A program made the translations under genes and the position numbers. Shown here piece after piece: positions 1 through 6,947 of a stretch of DNA of 64,000 nucleotides; the first letter of the stretch is position 1, and each line of letters begins with the position of its first letter. The stretch spans positions 138,439 to 202,438 of the forward strand of contig NZ_FMYI01000005.1 in the NCBI RefSeq assembly GCF_900096905.1, given 5' to 3'. This DNA comes from Pelagirhabdus alkalitolerans (lineage in GTDB: Bacteria > Bacillota > Bacilli > Bacillales > Amphibacillaceae). The notes beneath the pieces were generated by a model. It was not told the DNA's origin, ran no database searches, and saw only the letters and a program-made list of their open reading frames with translations.

Positions 1-104
1 AACGTGTCAGCGCCTTTATCATCAAATTCTGCTGCATCAGGCGCTTCACCAATACCAACTGAATCCATGACAACTAGAAAAATACGTTTGAATGAATTTT
101 GCAT
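1..104 (-). CDS. deoB: Phosphopentomutase, 5' end only
   Basis: The window edge cuts this gene; only the first 34 or so codons are present. The translated start, MQNSFKRIFLVVMDSVGIGE, shows the metal-binding VxDSxGxG motif of phosphopentomutases of the alkaline-phosphatase fold. The enzyme interconverts deoxyribose/ribose 1-phosphate and 5-phosphate in the cytoplasm, the step after nucleoside phosphorolysis. The ATG at 104 follows a strong AGGAGGAC box (about 110-118). It lies downstream of pdp and the XapX gene on the same strand, so a pdp-xapX-deoB nucleoside catabolic operon is likely. Confidence 0.9.
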   Translation of the reverse strand, partial: MQNSFKRIFLVVMDSVGIGEAPDAAEFDDKGADT

Positions 105-129
105 GTTTTTGTCCTCCTCTAATAATAAT

Positions 130-297
130 TTAACTTAAAAATGTACGAATGTACTCAGCGATCACACCGCCGAAATAAACACCGAAAACACCGACAACCG
201 CTGAAAACACGGGTGGTGCAGGTAATGGCAGTCTTAAAAACTTAAATAAAATGCCGACTAAAATACCAGCAATTAATGCTAAAAATATTTCTTTCAT
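130..297 (-). CDS. XapX domain small membrane protein (55 aa)
   Basis: A 55-residue protein starting MKEIFLALIAGILVGILFKF, with an N-terminal hydrophobic helix, a proline-rich turn (RLPLPAPP) and a second hydrophobic stretch (VVGVFGVYFGGVIAEY). This is the XapX pattern (family TIGR03510/COG4317), found near xanthosine and other nucleoside genes; its function is unknown. The ORF sits in the pdp-deoB gap with a GAAGGG box upstream of the ATG and 17 nt after the pdp stop, so it should be co-transcribed. A role in nucleoside transport or membrane association is only suggested by context. Confidence 0.8.
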   Translation of the reverse strand: MKEIFLALIAGILVGILFKFLRLPLPAPPVFSAVVGVFGVYFGGVIAEYIRTFLS

Positions 298-314
298 AAC
301 TATGCCCTTCTTTC

Positions 315-1619
315 TTAATTTTCGATAACATCATATATTAACGGATTTTTTTCAACTGGTTGCTTAGTAAAGCTGTACGCAGCACGGATCTTCTCTTTTA
401 CATCTTCAACAGTGTCTGTATTCGCATGAATTTCAACTAGTTCTTCACCAGTCTTAACAAAATCTCCAACCTTCTTCTTCAAGATCACACCCACTGATAA
501 ATCAATCTCTGAGTCTTTAGTCAAGCGCCCAGCACCTAACATGCTTGCTGCCATCCCAATTTCATCAGCCACAATGTCTGATACATAGCCTTCTTGTTGA
601 GCATCAACTGTCAACTTCACGCGAGCAGTTGGTAGCTGGGACGGATCATCGACAACAGATGGATCCCCGCCTTGTGACTGAATAAAGGTTTTAAATGTTT
701 CAAGCGCATGTCCTGATTCAATCGCACTTTCTAATTTTTCTCTCGCCTCTTCAATCGAATTTGCTTTGTTTGCTAAATGTACCATATGACTACCTAGCGT
801 TAAGCAAAGCTCTGTTAAATCTTCTGGTCCTTTACCCTTTAACGTAGCGATCGCTTCTTTGACCTCTAATGCATTACCGATCGCATGTCCTAACGGTTGA
901 TTCATATCTGAAATAACAGCAATCGTATGACGATTAGCCCCATTACCAATACCGACCATTGCTTTAGCTAAAGCTTTAGCATCTTCTAAGTCTTTCATAA
1001 ATGCACCAGATCCCGTTTTAACATCCAGTACGATTGCATCTGCACCTGAAGCTATTTTTTTACTCATAATCGAACTCGCAATTAAAGGAATAGAATTAAC
1101 CGTCGCTGTCACATCACGCAGTGCATATAATTTTTTATCGGCAGGTGTTAAATTCCCGCTCTGTCCAACAACTGCAACTTTATTTTCATTAACTAATCTG
1201 TTGAAAGTGTCACCGTCTAATTCAACTTCAAAACCAGAGATCGATTCTAGCTTATCAATTGTACCACCTGTATGACCAAGACCTCTTCCTGACATTTTTG
1301 CTACAGGAACGCCAACACTTGCGACAAGTGGGGCTAAAATTAAAGTAGTTGTATCACCAACACCACCGGTTGAGTGTTTATCCACTTTAATACCACTAAT
1401 AGCGGACAGATCAATTTCATCACCTGAAGCGACCATTGCCATCGTAAGTGCAACACGTTCTTCTGTCGTCATATCTTGGAAATAGAGCGCCATTGCCATT
1501 GCTGACATTTGATAGTCTGGGATATCTCCATTTGTGTACCCTTCAATCATAAAATTAATTTCTTCTTCGGTTAATTCTCCACCATCACGCTTTTTGGCAA
1601 TCAAATCTAGCATTCTCAT
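315..1619 (-). CDS. pdp: Pyrimidine-nucleoside phosphorylase
   Basis: 434 residues, full length for the thymidine/pyrimidine-nucleoside phosphorylase family. It cleaves uridine, thymidine or deoxyuridine with phosphate to base and (deoxy)ribose 1-phosphate. The family signature is clear: the alpha-helical N-terminal domain (MRMLDLIAKKRDGGELTEEE), the phosphate-binding loop KHSTGGVGDTTT (about residues 80-91), SGRGLGHTGGTIDKLES (about 109-125), SGNLTPADKKLYALRDVTATV (around 155-175), and the C-terminal biotinyl-like beta domain. A GGGTGG box precedes the ATG. It is the first gene of a probable pdp-xapX-deoB operon, transcribed from a promoter about 200 nt upstream whose spacer holds a GntR-type operator. 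Confidence 0.96.
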   Translation of the reverse strand: MRMLDLIAKKRDGGELTEEEINFMIEGYTNGDIPDYQMSAMAMALYFQDMTTEERVALTMAMVASGDEIDLSAISGIKVDKHSTGGVGDTTTLILAPLVASVGVPVAKMSGRGLGHTGGTIDKLESISGFEVELDGDTFNRLVNENKVAVVGQSGNLTPADKKLYALRDVTATVNSIPLIASSIMSKKIASGADAIVLDVKTGSGAFMKDLEDAKALAKAMVGIGNGANRHTIAVISDMNQPLGHAIGNALEVKEAIATLKGKGPEDLTELCLTLGSHMVHLANKANSIEEAREKLESAIESGHALETFKTFIQSQGGDPSVVDDPSQLPTARVKLTVDAQQEGYVSDIVADEIGMAASMLGAGRLTKDSEIDLSVGVILKKKVGDFVKTGEELVEIHANTDTVEDVKEKIRAAYSFTKQPVEKNPLIYDVIEN

Positions 1620-1827
1620 GATTGTTCCACCCTTTCTTAAACGTTTATAACCACATACAACAAAAAAAGACTGATTTTAATACCGTTCTAATAAAAGGTC
1701 TACTGTTACTGTTATACCCTGAAAGATTACATGTATACCTTATATTTGTGATCGTAATCAGCCATTCAATCGACTTCTCCAACCTTGATCGTACTAAGGA
1801 TTGAAACCCTTTTCAGCTCTACTTTAA
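1620..1827 (-). other. Long untranslated leader of pdp
   Basis: About 200 nt lie between the predicted transcription start near 1821 and the pdp start codon. I see no convincing gene, no recognisable riboswitch and no clear terminator-antiterminator pair. A 60-codon plus-strand frame crosses it but has no ribosome binding site and no family resemblance. The leader is simply long for a gene that already has an operator in its promoter. Confidence 0.4.
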
Positions 1828-1857
1828 ATTATATAGGTTAGACGTCCAACAAGTCAA
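1828..1857 (-). promoter_or_regulatory. pdp promoter with an operator between -35 and -10
   Basis: Read on the minus strand, TTGACT (1852-1857) is followed after 18 bp by TATAAT (1828-1833). The spacer holds the near-palindrome GTTGGACGTCTAAC (1837-1850), where a bound repressor would occlude RNA polymerase. The flanking 16-mer ACGTCCAACAAGTCAA (plus strand, 1842-1857) recurs with a single difference upstream of the neighbouring GntR gene, which makes that GntR protein the likely repressor. Promoter and repeat are read directly from the sequence; the regulator assignment is inference. Confidence 0.72.
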
Positions 1858-1881
1858 CCGTAAAATTATGATCCAATAGAA

Positions 1882-1909
1882 AAAAGTCACCTCATTAAAG
1901 ATGACTTTT
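1882..1909 (-). terminator. Rho-independent terminator after the GntR gene
   Basis: AAAAGTCA (1882-1889) pairs with TGACTTTT (1902-1909), with an additional short inner CT/AG pairing, and on the minus strand the hairpin is followed by a run of six T. It starts two bases beyond the GntR stop codon and separates the regulator from the pdp promoter. Confidence 0.75.
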
Positions 1910-1911
1910 GA

Positions 1912-2640
1912 TTATACGGTACGCCTTCTTAGCACATTAAAACTCACTTGATCAGAACGGAAATAATTTAATGAATATAAGACCGGACGATCATTTAAAT
2001 CAAAGTGGGTTTGTTTTAAAATTAAAATCGGTGTATCTCGTTCAGATTTTAATATAGATGAAATCTCTTTATGATAGCCAATTGTTTTAATATCAGCTTT
2101 TGCATAACTAATCGTGATCCCTGCATCATGCTGTAAGGACTCTAACATAGATTCGTGTTGAAGTTGGTAATCTTGATCCAATAAGTCTGAAGGAATTTTA
2201 TCAATACAATACACAAGAGGTTCTTGATCTGCTTTACGCAATCTCTTGACTAGATAAACTTGCTCTTGTCCAGGTTCAAGATCTAACTCTTGAATATCCT
2301 CACTGTGCGCATCTGTAAATCCCGTGTACAACCATTCAGTTGCTGGCTCTTTACCTTCACGTCTAATCATATCCGTTATACTAAAAAGTTCTTCTAGTCC
2401 TCCTGAGAAAACGGGTTTTTTATTAACAAACGTGCCGATGCCATGCCTTCTAATAATAACATTCTCTTCTTCTAAAATTCGCAAAGCTTCTCTTAGCGTG
2501 TTACGTGATACACGAAATTGCTTAGCGAATTCCATTTCTGAAGGCAAACGTTCACCTGGTTCTAATTCTCCGTTATTAATTTTTTCTTTAACTTGTTCGA
2601 TCACAAATAAATAACGCGGTGCCTGATAATTATACTCCAT
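1912..2640 (-). CDS. GntR/HutC-family regulator with UTRA domain
   Basis: A DNA-binding winged helix (about residues 5-75, core EMEFAKQFRVSRNTLREALR) is followed by a UTRA effector domain (about 95-240). This is the HutC subfamily, whose effectors are usually sugar phosphates, nucleosides or amino acids. The reading frame opens 11 codons further upstream, but the ATG at 2640 has an AAGGAG box 9 nt away and begins MEYNYQAPRYL as expected for the family, giving 242 residues. Its own promoter region holds a copy of the element found inside the pdp promoter, so autoregulation and control of the pdp-deoB operon are likely. The effector is unknown; (deoxy)ribose phosphate or a nucleoside is a guess from context. 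Confidence 0.88.
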   Translation of the reverse strand: MEYNYQAPRYLFVIEQVKEKINNGELEPGERLPSEMEFAKQFRVSRNTLREALRILEEENVIIRRHGIGTFVNKKPVFSGGLEELFSITDMIRREGKEPATEWLYTGFTDAHSEDIQELDLEPGQEQVYLVKRLRKADQEPLVYCIDKIPSDLLDQDYQLQHESMLESLQHDAGITISYAKADIKTIGYHKEISSILKSERDTPILILKQTHFDLNDRPVLYSLNYFRSDQVSFNVLRRRTV

Positions 2641-2717
2641 CCTGCTGCACTCCTTCTCACATACATTCGCCAAGCATCTGATGACGCTTTCAATCGTCGC
2701 ACAATTTATCCGCTTCC

Positions 2718-2770
2718 ATTATAGCATGATTTAACCGTTAAACAAAGACTTGATTTGTTGGACGTTCAGC
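2718..2770 (-). promoter_or_regulatory. GntR gene promoter and upstream operator
   Basis: On the minus strand a weak promoter TTGTTT (2740-2745) - 16 bp - TATAAT (2718-2723) precedes the GntR gene. Just upstream lies GTTGGACGTTCAGC (2757-2770, plus strand), part of a 16-mer that matches the pdp promoter element at 15 of 16 positions in opposite orientation. The site overlaps the stop codon of the oxidase gene (2766-2768). Its position upstream of -35, instead of inside the spacer, suggests milder autoregulation. Confidence 0.6.
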
Positions 2771-3899
2771 CTCTAAAACGATCCATTTTGAACATGGCTA
2801 GGTCTACTTGAGTGGGTTGATCTGTCAGTCTATCTGCTAGCGCTTCTCCAAGTGCACTTGCAAATTTAAATCCGTGCCCTGAAAAACCCGCAGCAAAGTG
2901 AATACGCTTATCTTCAGGGTGTTGATCAATGATAAAGTCTTCATCCGGGCTCATTGTATAAAGACATGTCTTTCCTTTATTTAATTTTCCTGCTGCTTTT
3001 GGCATAAATGTTTTAAGAAACTCGCGAAGCATCTGTTCATCCTCTGGACGTGAGGTGAAATCTCGATCAAAGTGATCCGGGTCTACAGGTGTTCCATAAT
3101 CATGTCGACCTAATTTCACACCAGAGCCATCAAAACTCGGAAAACCGTAGAACGTCCCTTGTTCTGATTCAAATGTGAATCCAGGAAACGTTGATGCATC
3201 AAAAGATGGATCTGATTCAAACCATCCAATTACTTGTCGTTTCGGTGTTAACTCAATATTTAAATTAAGTTCACGGAACCATTCAGCTTGATGAGCCCCT
3301 GTTGAAATAAGCACTTGCTTCGTTTGAATGTTTCCTTGATCTGTTTGAATGAATAGCTCCTTTTCTGTCTGCTTAATGGATTCAACAATCGTATTCGCTT
3401 GTAATTCGGCACCATTTTGAATAGCTAAATCTAAATAAAGTGACAAAGCTTGATCCACAAATACAACACCTGATTCTGGCTCAAAGCAACCACCATATGA
3501 ATCATCGGGTAATTCAATCGAAGGATACGCTGCCTTTAAATCATCACGGTCCATATCTTTAAGTGGAAGATGATATGCTTGCGCACTTTTTCTAATTTCA
3601 TTAAGAAAATGAGAATCTTTCTGAGCGATACTCAATATGCCTGTTTGTTTAAATATCGTATCGTCTGTCTTAGCTTGAAGATCATTCCATAATTTCTGAG
3701 CGTGACGTGCTAGAGGGGTATATGCCCTGCCTTCTCCATAAGCATGTCGAATGAGACGCGTCTCGCCTCCATGACTCCCCTGTTCATGAGGCGGTTTGTG
3801 TGCATCAATCATGAGCACACGTTGTCCTTTCTTGCTTAAGTAATAACCAGTTGAAATACCTATCGTGCCTGCACCAATTATGACAACATCATAGACCAT
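2766..3899 (-). CDS. FAD-dependent N-methyltryptophan/sarcosine oxidase family protein
   Basis: 377 residues, normal for the monomeric sarcosine oxidase/N-methyl-L-tryptophan oxidase (MTOX) family. The dinucleotide fold is at the N-terminus (VVIIGAGTIGISTGYYL), the conserved substrate-side segment SHGGETRLIRHAYGEG follows at about residues 42-57, and near the C-terminus come KTCLYTMSPDEDFIID and AAGFSGHGFKFA. The Cys in KTCLYT (about residue 311) corresponds to the covalent FAD attachment cysteine. Members oxidise secondary N-methyl amino acids to the amino acid, formaldehyde and hydrogen peroxide. SolA-like is closest by eye, but substrate cannot be read from the sequence. It lies 126 nt upstream of the GntR gene; a functional tie to nucleosides is not evident. 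Confidence 0.85.
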   Translation of the reverse strand: MVYDVVIIGAGTIGISTGYYLSKKGQRVLMIDAHKPPHEQGSHGGETRLIRHAYGEGRAYTPLARHAQKLWNDLQAKTDDTIFKQTGILSIAQKDSHFLNEIRKSAQAYHLPLKDMDRDDLKAAYPSIELPDDSYGGCFEPESGVVFVDQALSLYLDLAIQNGAELQANTIVESIKQTEKELFIQTDQGNIQTKQVLISTGAHQAEWFRELNLNIELTPKRQVIGWFESDPSFDASTFPGFTFESEQGTFYGFPSFDGSGVKLGRHDYGTPVDPDHFDRDFTSRPEDEQMLREFLKTFMPKAAGKLNKGKTCLYTMSPDEDFIIDQHPEDKRIHFAAGFSGHGFKFASALGEALADRLTDQPTQVDLAMFKMDRFRG

Positions 3900-3964
3900 T
3901 ATTCATTTCACCTCTTTTTTTATTTCATCCTATCATAGATCACAAATGATAAACCATCCTCTTG

Positions 3965-3993
3965 TTGTGAAATGTCAGAAAAACGATTAAAAT
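3965..3993 (+). promoter_or_regulatory. Sigma-A promoter of the acidic lipoprotein gene
   Basis: TTGTGA (3965-3970) and TAAAAT (3988-3993) are separated by exactly 17 bp and lie about 30 bp upstream of the AAAGGGGG ribosome binding site of the lipoprotein gene at 4029. Confidence 0.55.
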
Positions 3994-4028
3994 ATAAGAA
4001 TAGCTAGCAAATAAAGGGGGATATAAAC

Positions 4029-4532
4029 ATGAAACTACTACTAACTCTATTCGCGCTCTTTTTGTTAATCGGTTGCCAATCTGGCACTGATGAAGCAGAT
4101 CAGACAGATGATGAAACAGAAGAGACAGAAACAATCGATGAATCTGATGATGAAAATGATGAATCAAATGACGATAGCGAATCTGATGAGGATGAATCAG
4201 ACGATGAAGATGTAAGTGAAGAAGATGAAGGCGAAACAGACGAAAACGGATCAAGTGGTGAGGACTATGAAGAACCTGAGACAGACCAATCGATCGGTGA
4301 AGATGGTTATTATAATGCAGATGACGCCGTTGTTTTAGTTGAAGAGTATTTAGAAGCTGAAGGACACCCTAGTGGTATGAATGTTCAACATGACGGACAA
4401 GATGATGAAGGAAATCACCGCGTTCAAGTATTTGAAGTTGTTGATCATGGTGAAGGCGATTCTCATACAGCCACTTACGGTTGGTACTTGGTTGATGAAG
4501 AATCAGGCGATGTACACGATTTATTTGATTAA
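4029..4532 (+). CDS. Highly acidic lipoprotein of unknown function
   Basis: 167 residues. A lipoprotein signal peptide (MKLLLTLFALFLLIGC) ends at a LIGC lipobox, so the mature protein is anchored at Cys16. A linker of about 70 residues made almost only of D, E, S, T and N follows, then a folded C-terminal part (about 95-167) with YYNADDAVVLVEEYL, HRVQVFEVVDHGEG and ATYGWYLVDEESGDVHDLFD. The ending YGWYxVDxxSGxVxD is a pattern I associate with small Bacilli extracytoplasmic lipoprotein domains of unknown role. The acid-rich linker suits a salt-tolerant host. Promoter and terminator flank it as a single gene. I do not assign a function. Confidence 0.75.
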   Translation: MKLLLTLFALFLLIGCQSGTDEADQTDDETEETETIDESDDENDESNDDSESDEDESDDEDVSEEDEGETDENGSSGEDYEEPETDQSIGEDGYYNADDAVVLVEEYLEAEGHPSGMNVQHDGQDDEGNHRVQVFEVVDHGEGDSHTATYGWYLVDEESGDVHDLFD

Positions 4533-4538
4533 TAAAGT

Positions 4539-4575
4539 ATAAATCTCTCTAAGCAAACTGCTTAGAGAGATTTAT
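4539..4575. terminator. Bidirectional terminator between two lipoprotein genes
   Basis: A perfect 17-bp stem (4539-4555 with 4559-4575) and a 3-base loop, A/T-rich at both ends, sits between the stops of convergent genes at 4532 and 4579, so it can serve both. Confidence 0.9.
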
Positions 4576-4578
4576 TAA

Positions 4579-5529
4579 TTAGTTCAGATTAACAATGGTT
4601 GTAAGTTGATTCGAATCATCAATAAGGTGTAATTCATTAAACGCAAAATCCATCAACGTTAGCGCTAATGTTTCAATTAGATCATCACGTTTTGTCTCAT
4701 CACTTATTTCGTAATAAACTTCTACACGTTCACCTTCTGTTTCAACCTCCTGAATCATCACTTCAGATGGAATAGCCGAGTCTAGATCAAATGATGCGTC
4801 AGGAACTTCACTCATAGCCGTAATCGTTTCATATAAATCGGCATTTGAATCAATCTCAGAATCTAGTTTAAAACTCGGTAAATAAGTCCTCGTTTCGCTT
4901 CCTTCTAATAACTCCTCATCCGTTACTAAATAATAGCCTCGATTTGAATCAGTTTCAATAGACATTGATTCAACCTGTCCAGTTTGACCATAATCGATTC
5001 CAGCTTGATCATCAACATAGAAGTTTAACTCTGTTATTTTGTAAAGAGAGCTAATGACTTCTAGAGTCTCAGTCAAGTGCATTTGCTCGGTTGAAGCTAG
5101 ACTTGCGAGCTCGTGTTCATCTGTAAAGGTTAGCGTTGCTGTATCATCATCGATTGTTACATCAACGAGTTCATCAAATGACTCCTGTATCGTAACATCA
5201 CTTTCGATAAAAGATTGTTTCATACGTTCTTCAGTTGTTAAGTCATCCTCAGTGACATGAAGTCTAAACGCTAATAAATCATCTTGGTCGTACCAGAGCC
5301 ATTCAACAATCGGTACAATAGATTGTGTATAGTTTTCTTCTTGATAGATTTCCGCTTCGTCTTCTTCAGAGGTATCTGTATCTTCATCTTCAAGATCATC
5401 AGTTGATTCTTCAGTTTCCTCAACTGGGGGTTCACTTTCTTCTTCAACTTGTGGTTCTTCTGTTTCTGTCGTCCCGCACCCAATTAGCAATAACATACTT
5501 ACGATGCTGATCATCATTAATTTTATCAT
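4579..5529 (-). CDS. Lipoprotein with GerMN-like region
   Basis: 316 residues from the ATG at 5529, chosen because a GGGGG box precedes it; the open frame extends five codons further upstream. The signal peptide MIKLMMISIVSMLLLIGC ends in a LIGC lipobox and is followed by an acidic E/T/P/D linker of about 45 residues. Residues around 70-190 (beta strands, then TLTETLEVISSLYKITELNFYVDD-like periodicity) resemble the GerMN domain seen in sporulation and peptidoglycan-associated lipoproteins; the second half has a similar beta-alpha layout and could be a second copy. The family call is by eye and weak. Surface location is well supported. Confidence 0.65.
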   Translation of the reverse strand: MIKLMMISIVSMLLLIGCGTTETEEPQVEEESEPPVEETEESTDDLEDEDTDTSEEDEAEIYQEENYTQSIVPIVEWLWYDQDDLLAFRLHVTEDDLTTEERMKQSFIESDVTIQESFDELVDVTIDDDTATLTFTDEHELASLASTEQMHLTETLEVISSLYKITELNFYVDDQAGIDYGQTGQVESMSIETDSNRGYYLVTDEELLEGSETRTYLPSFKLDSEIDSNADLYETITAMSEVPDASFDLDSAIPSEVMIQEVETEGERVEVYYEISDETKRDDLIETLALTLMDFAFNELHLIDDSNQLTTIVNLN

Positions 5530-5713
5530 CGTTATAACCCCCATTTCTTTTTATAAATCTATTATAGCAAACACTATCGTCATTTTGAGCGGTTTTAAGA
5601 AAAACTTGTATTTAACCATTTTGAATAGAGGAAAAAGTTTAAAAAGCGTGGAAATAGGCAATGACGATAAGTGTACTAAAATTTTCTAAATGACCATGAA
5701 AGGCCTGATCAAA

Positions 5714-6796
5714 ATGAGTGAACGAAAAGCCTATCGTTTTTTAATTTATGCGGTATTAACCTTCACACTAATTTATCTATTGAACTTAACAAGCTTTGTT
5801 TTTGAACCAATCGGAGCACTCCTTGCAGCTATTGCTGTACCGATCGTTGGAGCGGGATTTTTATTTTACATAACGAATCCCTTTGTAAATTTATTAGAAC
5901 GTATTCGTGTGCCACGCCTTGTGGCCATTTTGATCGTTTTCCTTCTAATCGTGGCTTTAATCTTTTTCAGTGTTTATTTTATTATTCCCCCGATTCAAGA
6001 ACAGATCAATAGTTTAATCGAAACAGCACCTGAAATACGCGAATCGTTTGAGGGCATTATTGATATGTGGCGCAATCGACAAGATTTCATTCCTGAGGGC
6101 GCGCAAGAAACAATCAACAGCATGATGGACAATATCGGAGAATATGCAGAAGAAGCAGCGACATCTGTTTTTAGTTTTTTAGGCGCATTCTTTAGTTTTA
6201 TGTTTTCTTTTGTATTAATTCCATTTTTCTTATTTTTCATGCTAAAAGATGGTGATCAATTCGTACCGTTCATAAGTGGATTTTTCAGTAAATCTAAAGC
6301 CGAAAGCTTGCAACGTTTATTAAATAATTTAAACGAATCACTTGGCTCATTCATCCAAGGACAAGCACTCGTTAGCTTAAGTGTCGGAACGATGTTATTA
6401 ATTGGTTATTTAATTGTCGGATTAGATTACGCTTTAGTCTTTGCAATATTCGCCTTGTTTATGAATCTCATTCCTTATATCGGCCCTTGGTTATCCGCTA
6501 TTCCCGCGGTCATCGTCGGGTTCTTCCAAGATCCAATGATTGGCGTCTGGACAGCAGTAGTCATGATTATTGCACAACAAGTTGAAAGTAATTTAATTGA
6601 GCCGAATATCATGGGGCGTGTTCTTAAAGTTCACCCGCTCACCGTCGTCGTTATGATTCTGGCAGCTGGTGCGATAGTAGGGTTTGTTGGGCTTATCTTT
6701 GCCGTTCCAGCGTATGCAATTATTAAAACGACAGTTGAACACTTTTATGAAGAATACAAAAAAACACAACCGGTTGGAAAAAAGAATATTTGGTAA
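5714..6796 (+). CDS. AI-2E family transporter (PerM/UPF0118)
   Basis: About 360 residues, with eight predicted membrane segments and a large soluble loop between TM3 and TM4, the standard layout of the AI-2E/PerM family. Recognisable features are IPPIQEQINSLIETAPE in the loop, FVLIPFFLFFMLKDG, YIGPWLSAIPAVIVG and the C-terminal VESNLIEPNIMGRVLKVHPL. In-frame ATGs occur at 5690, 5696 and 5714; I prefer 5714 because an AAAGG box lies upstream of it and the others lack one. Family members include exporters of signals and Na+/H+ antiporters from halophiles, so substrate is open. It is followed by its own terminator. Confidence 0.88.
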   Translation: MSERKAYRFLIYAVLTFTLIYLLNLTSFVFEPIGALLAAIAVPIVGAGFLFYITNPFVNLLERIRVPRLVAILIVFLLIVALIFFSVYFIIPPIQEQINSLIETAPEIRESFEGIIDMWRNRQDFIPEGAQETINSMMDNIGEYAEEAATSVFSFLGAFFSFMFSFVLIPFFLFFMLKDGDQFVPFISGFFSKSKAESLQRLLNNLNESLGSFIQGQALVSLSVGTMLLIGYLIVGLDYALVFAIFALFMNLIPYIGPWLSAIPAVIVGFFQDPMIGVWTAVVMIIAQQVESNLIEPNIMGRVLKVHPLTVVVMILAAGAIVGFVGLIFAVPAYAIIKTTVEHFYEEYKKTQPVGKKNIW

Positions 6797-6798
6797 AT

Positions 6799-6840
6799 AA
6801 AATAAGCGAGCTCATCTCAAATGGACAGCTCGCTTATTTT
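6799..6840. terminator. Terminator after the AI-2E transporter gene
   Basis: A 14-bp stem (AAAATAAGCGAGCT at 6799-6812, complement at 6827-6840) followed by T on the plus strand, immediately after the stop codon. The CGCG tandem array begins directly at its 3' edge. Confidence 0.85.
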
Positions 6841-6932
6841 TGTGCGCGAAAATTTTGATTTGCGCGCGATATTTTATTTTTGCGCGCGATATTTTCGATT
6901 TGCGCGCGAAATATCAAATCTGCGCGCGAAAC
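6841..6932. repeat. Tandem array of 20-bp CGCG units (five copies)
   Basis: Five units start at 6841, 6861, 6881, 6901 and 6921, exactly 20 bp apart. Each begins TGCGCGCGAW (the first has TGTGCGCGAA) and continues with an A/T-rich stretch such as ATTTTATTT or AATATCAAAT. The C/G blocks are 8 bp of alternating purine-pyrimidine in DNA that is otherwise A/T-rich, so all face nearly the same side of the helix. No spacer-repeat logic of a CRISPR is present, because the whole unit repeats. The array fills the gap between two convergent genes (stops at 6796 and 6948). Function unknown. Confidence 0.85.
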
Positions 6933-6947
6933 AGGTCTGTAGACTCA

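Noticed and set aside
1622..1804. 60-codon plus-strand frame in the pdp leader
   Set aside because: No ribosome binding site, no family resemblance, and it lies in the untranslated leader of pdp.
3940..4254. A 104-codon minus-strand frame rich in His/Leu/Arg
   Set aside because: Antisense of the acidic lipoprotein linker; composition is an artefact of GAT/GAA repeats.
6841..6932. Tandem array as a CRISPR
   Set aside because: Only 20-bp period, no room for spacers, and no cas genes nearby.
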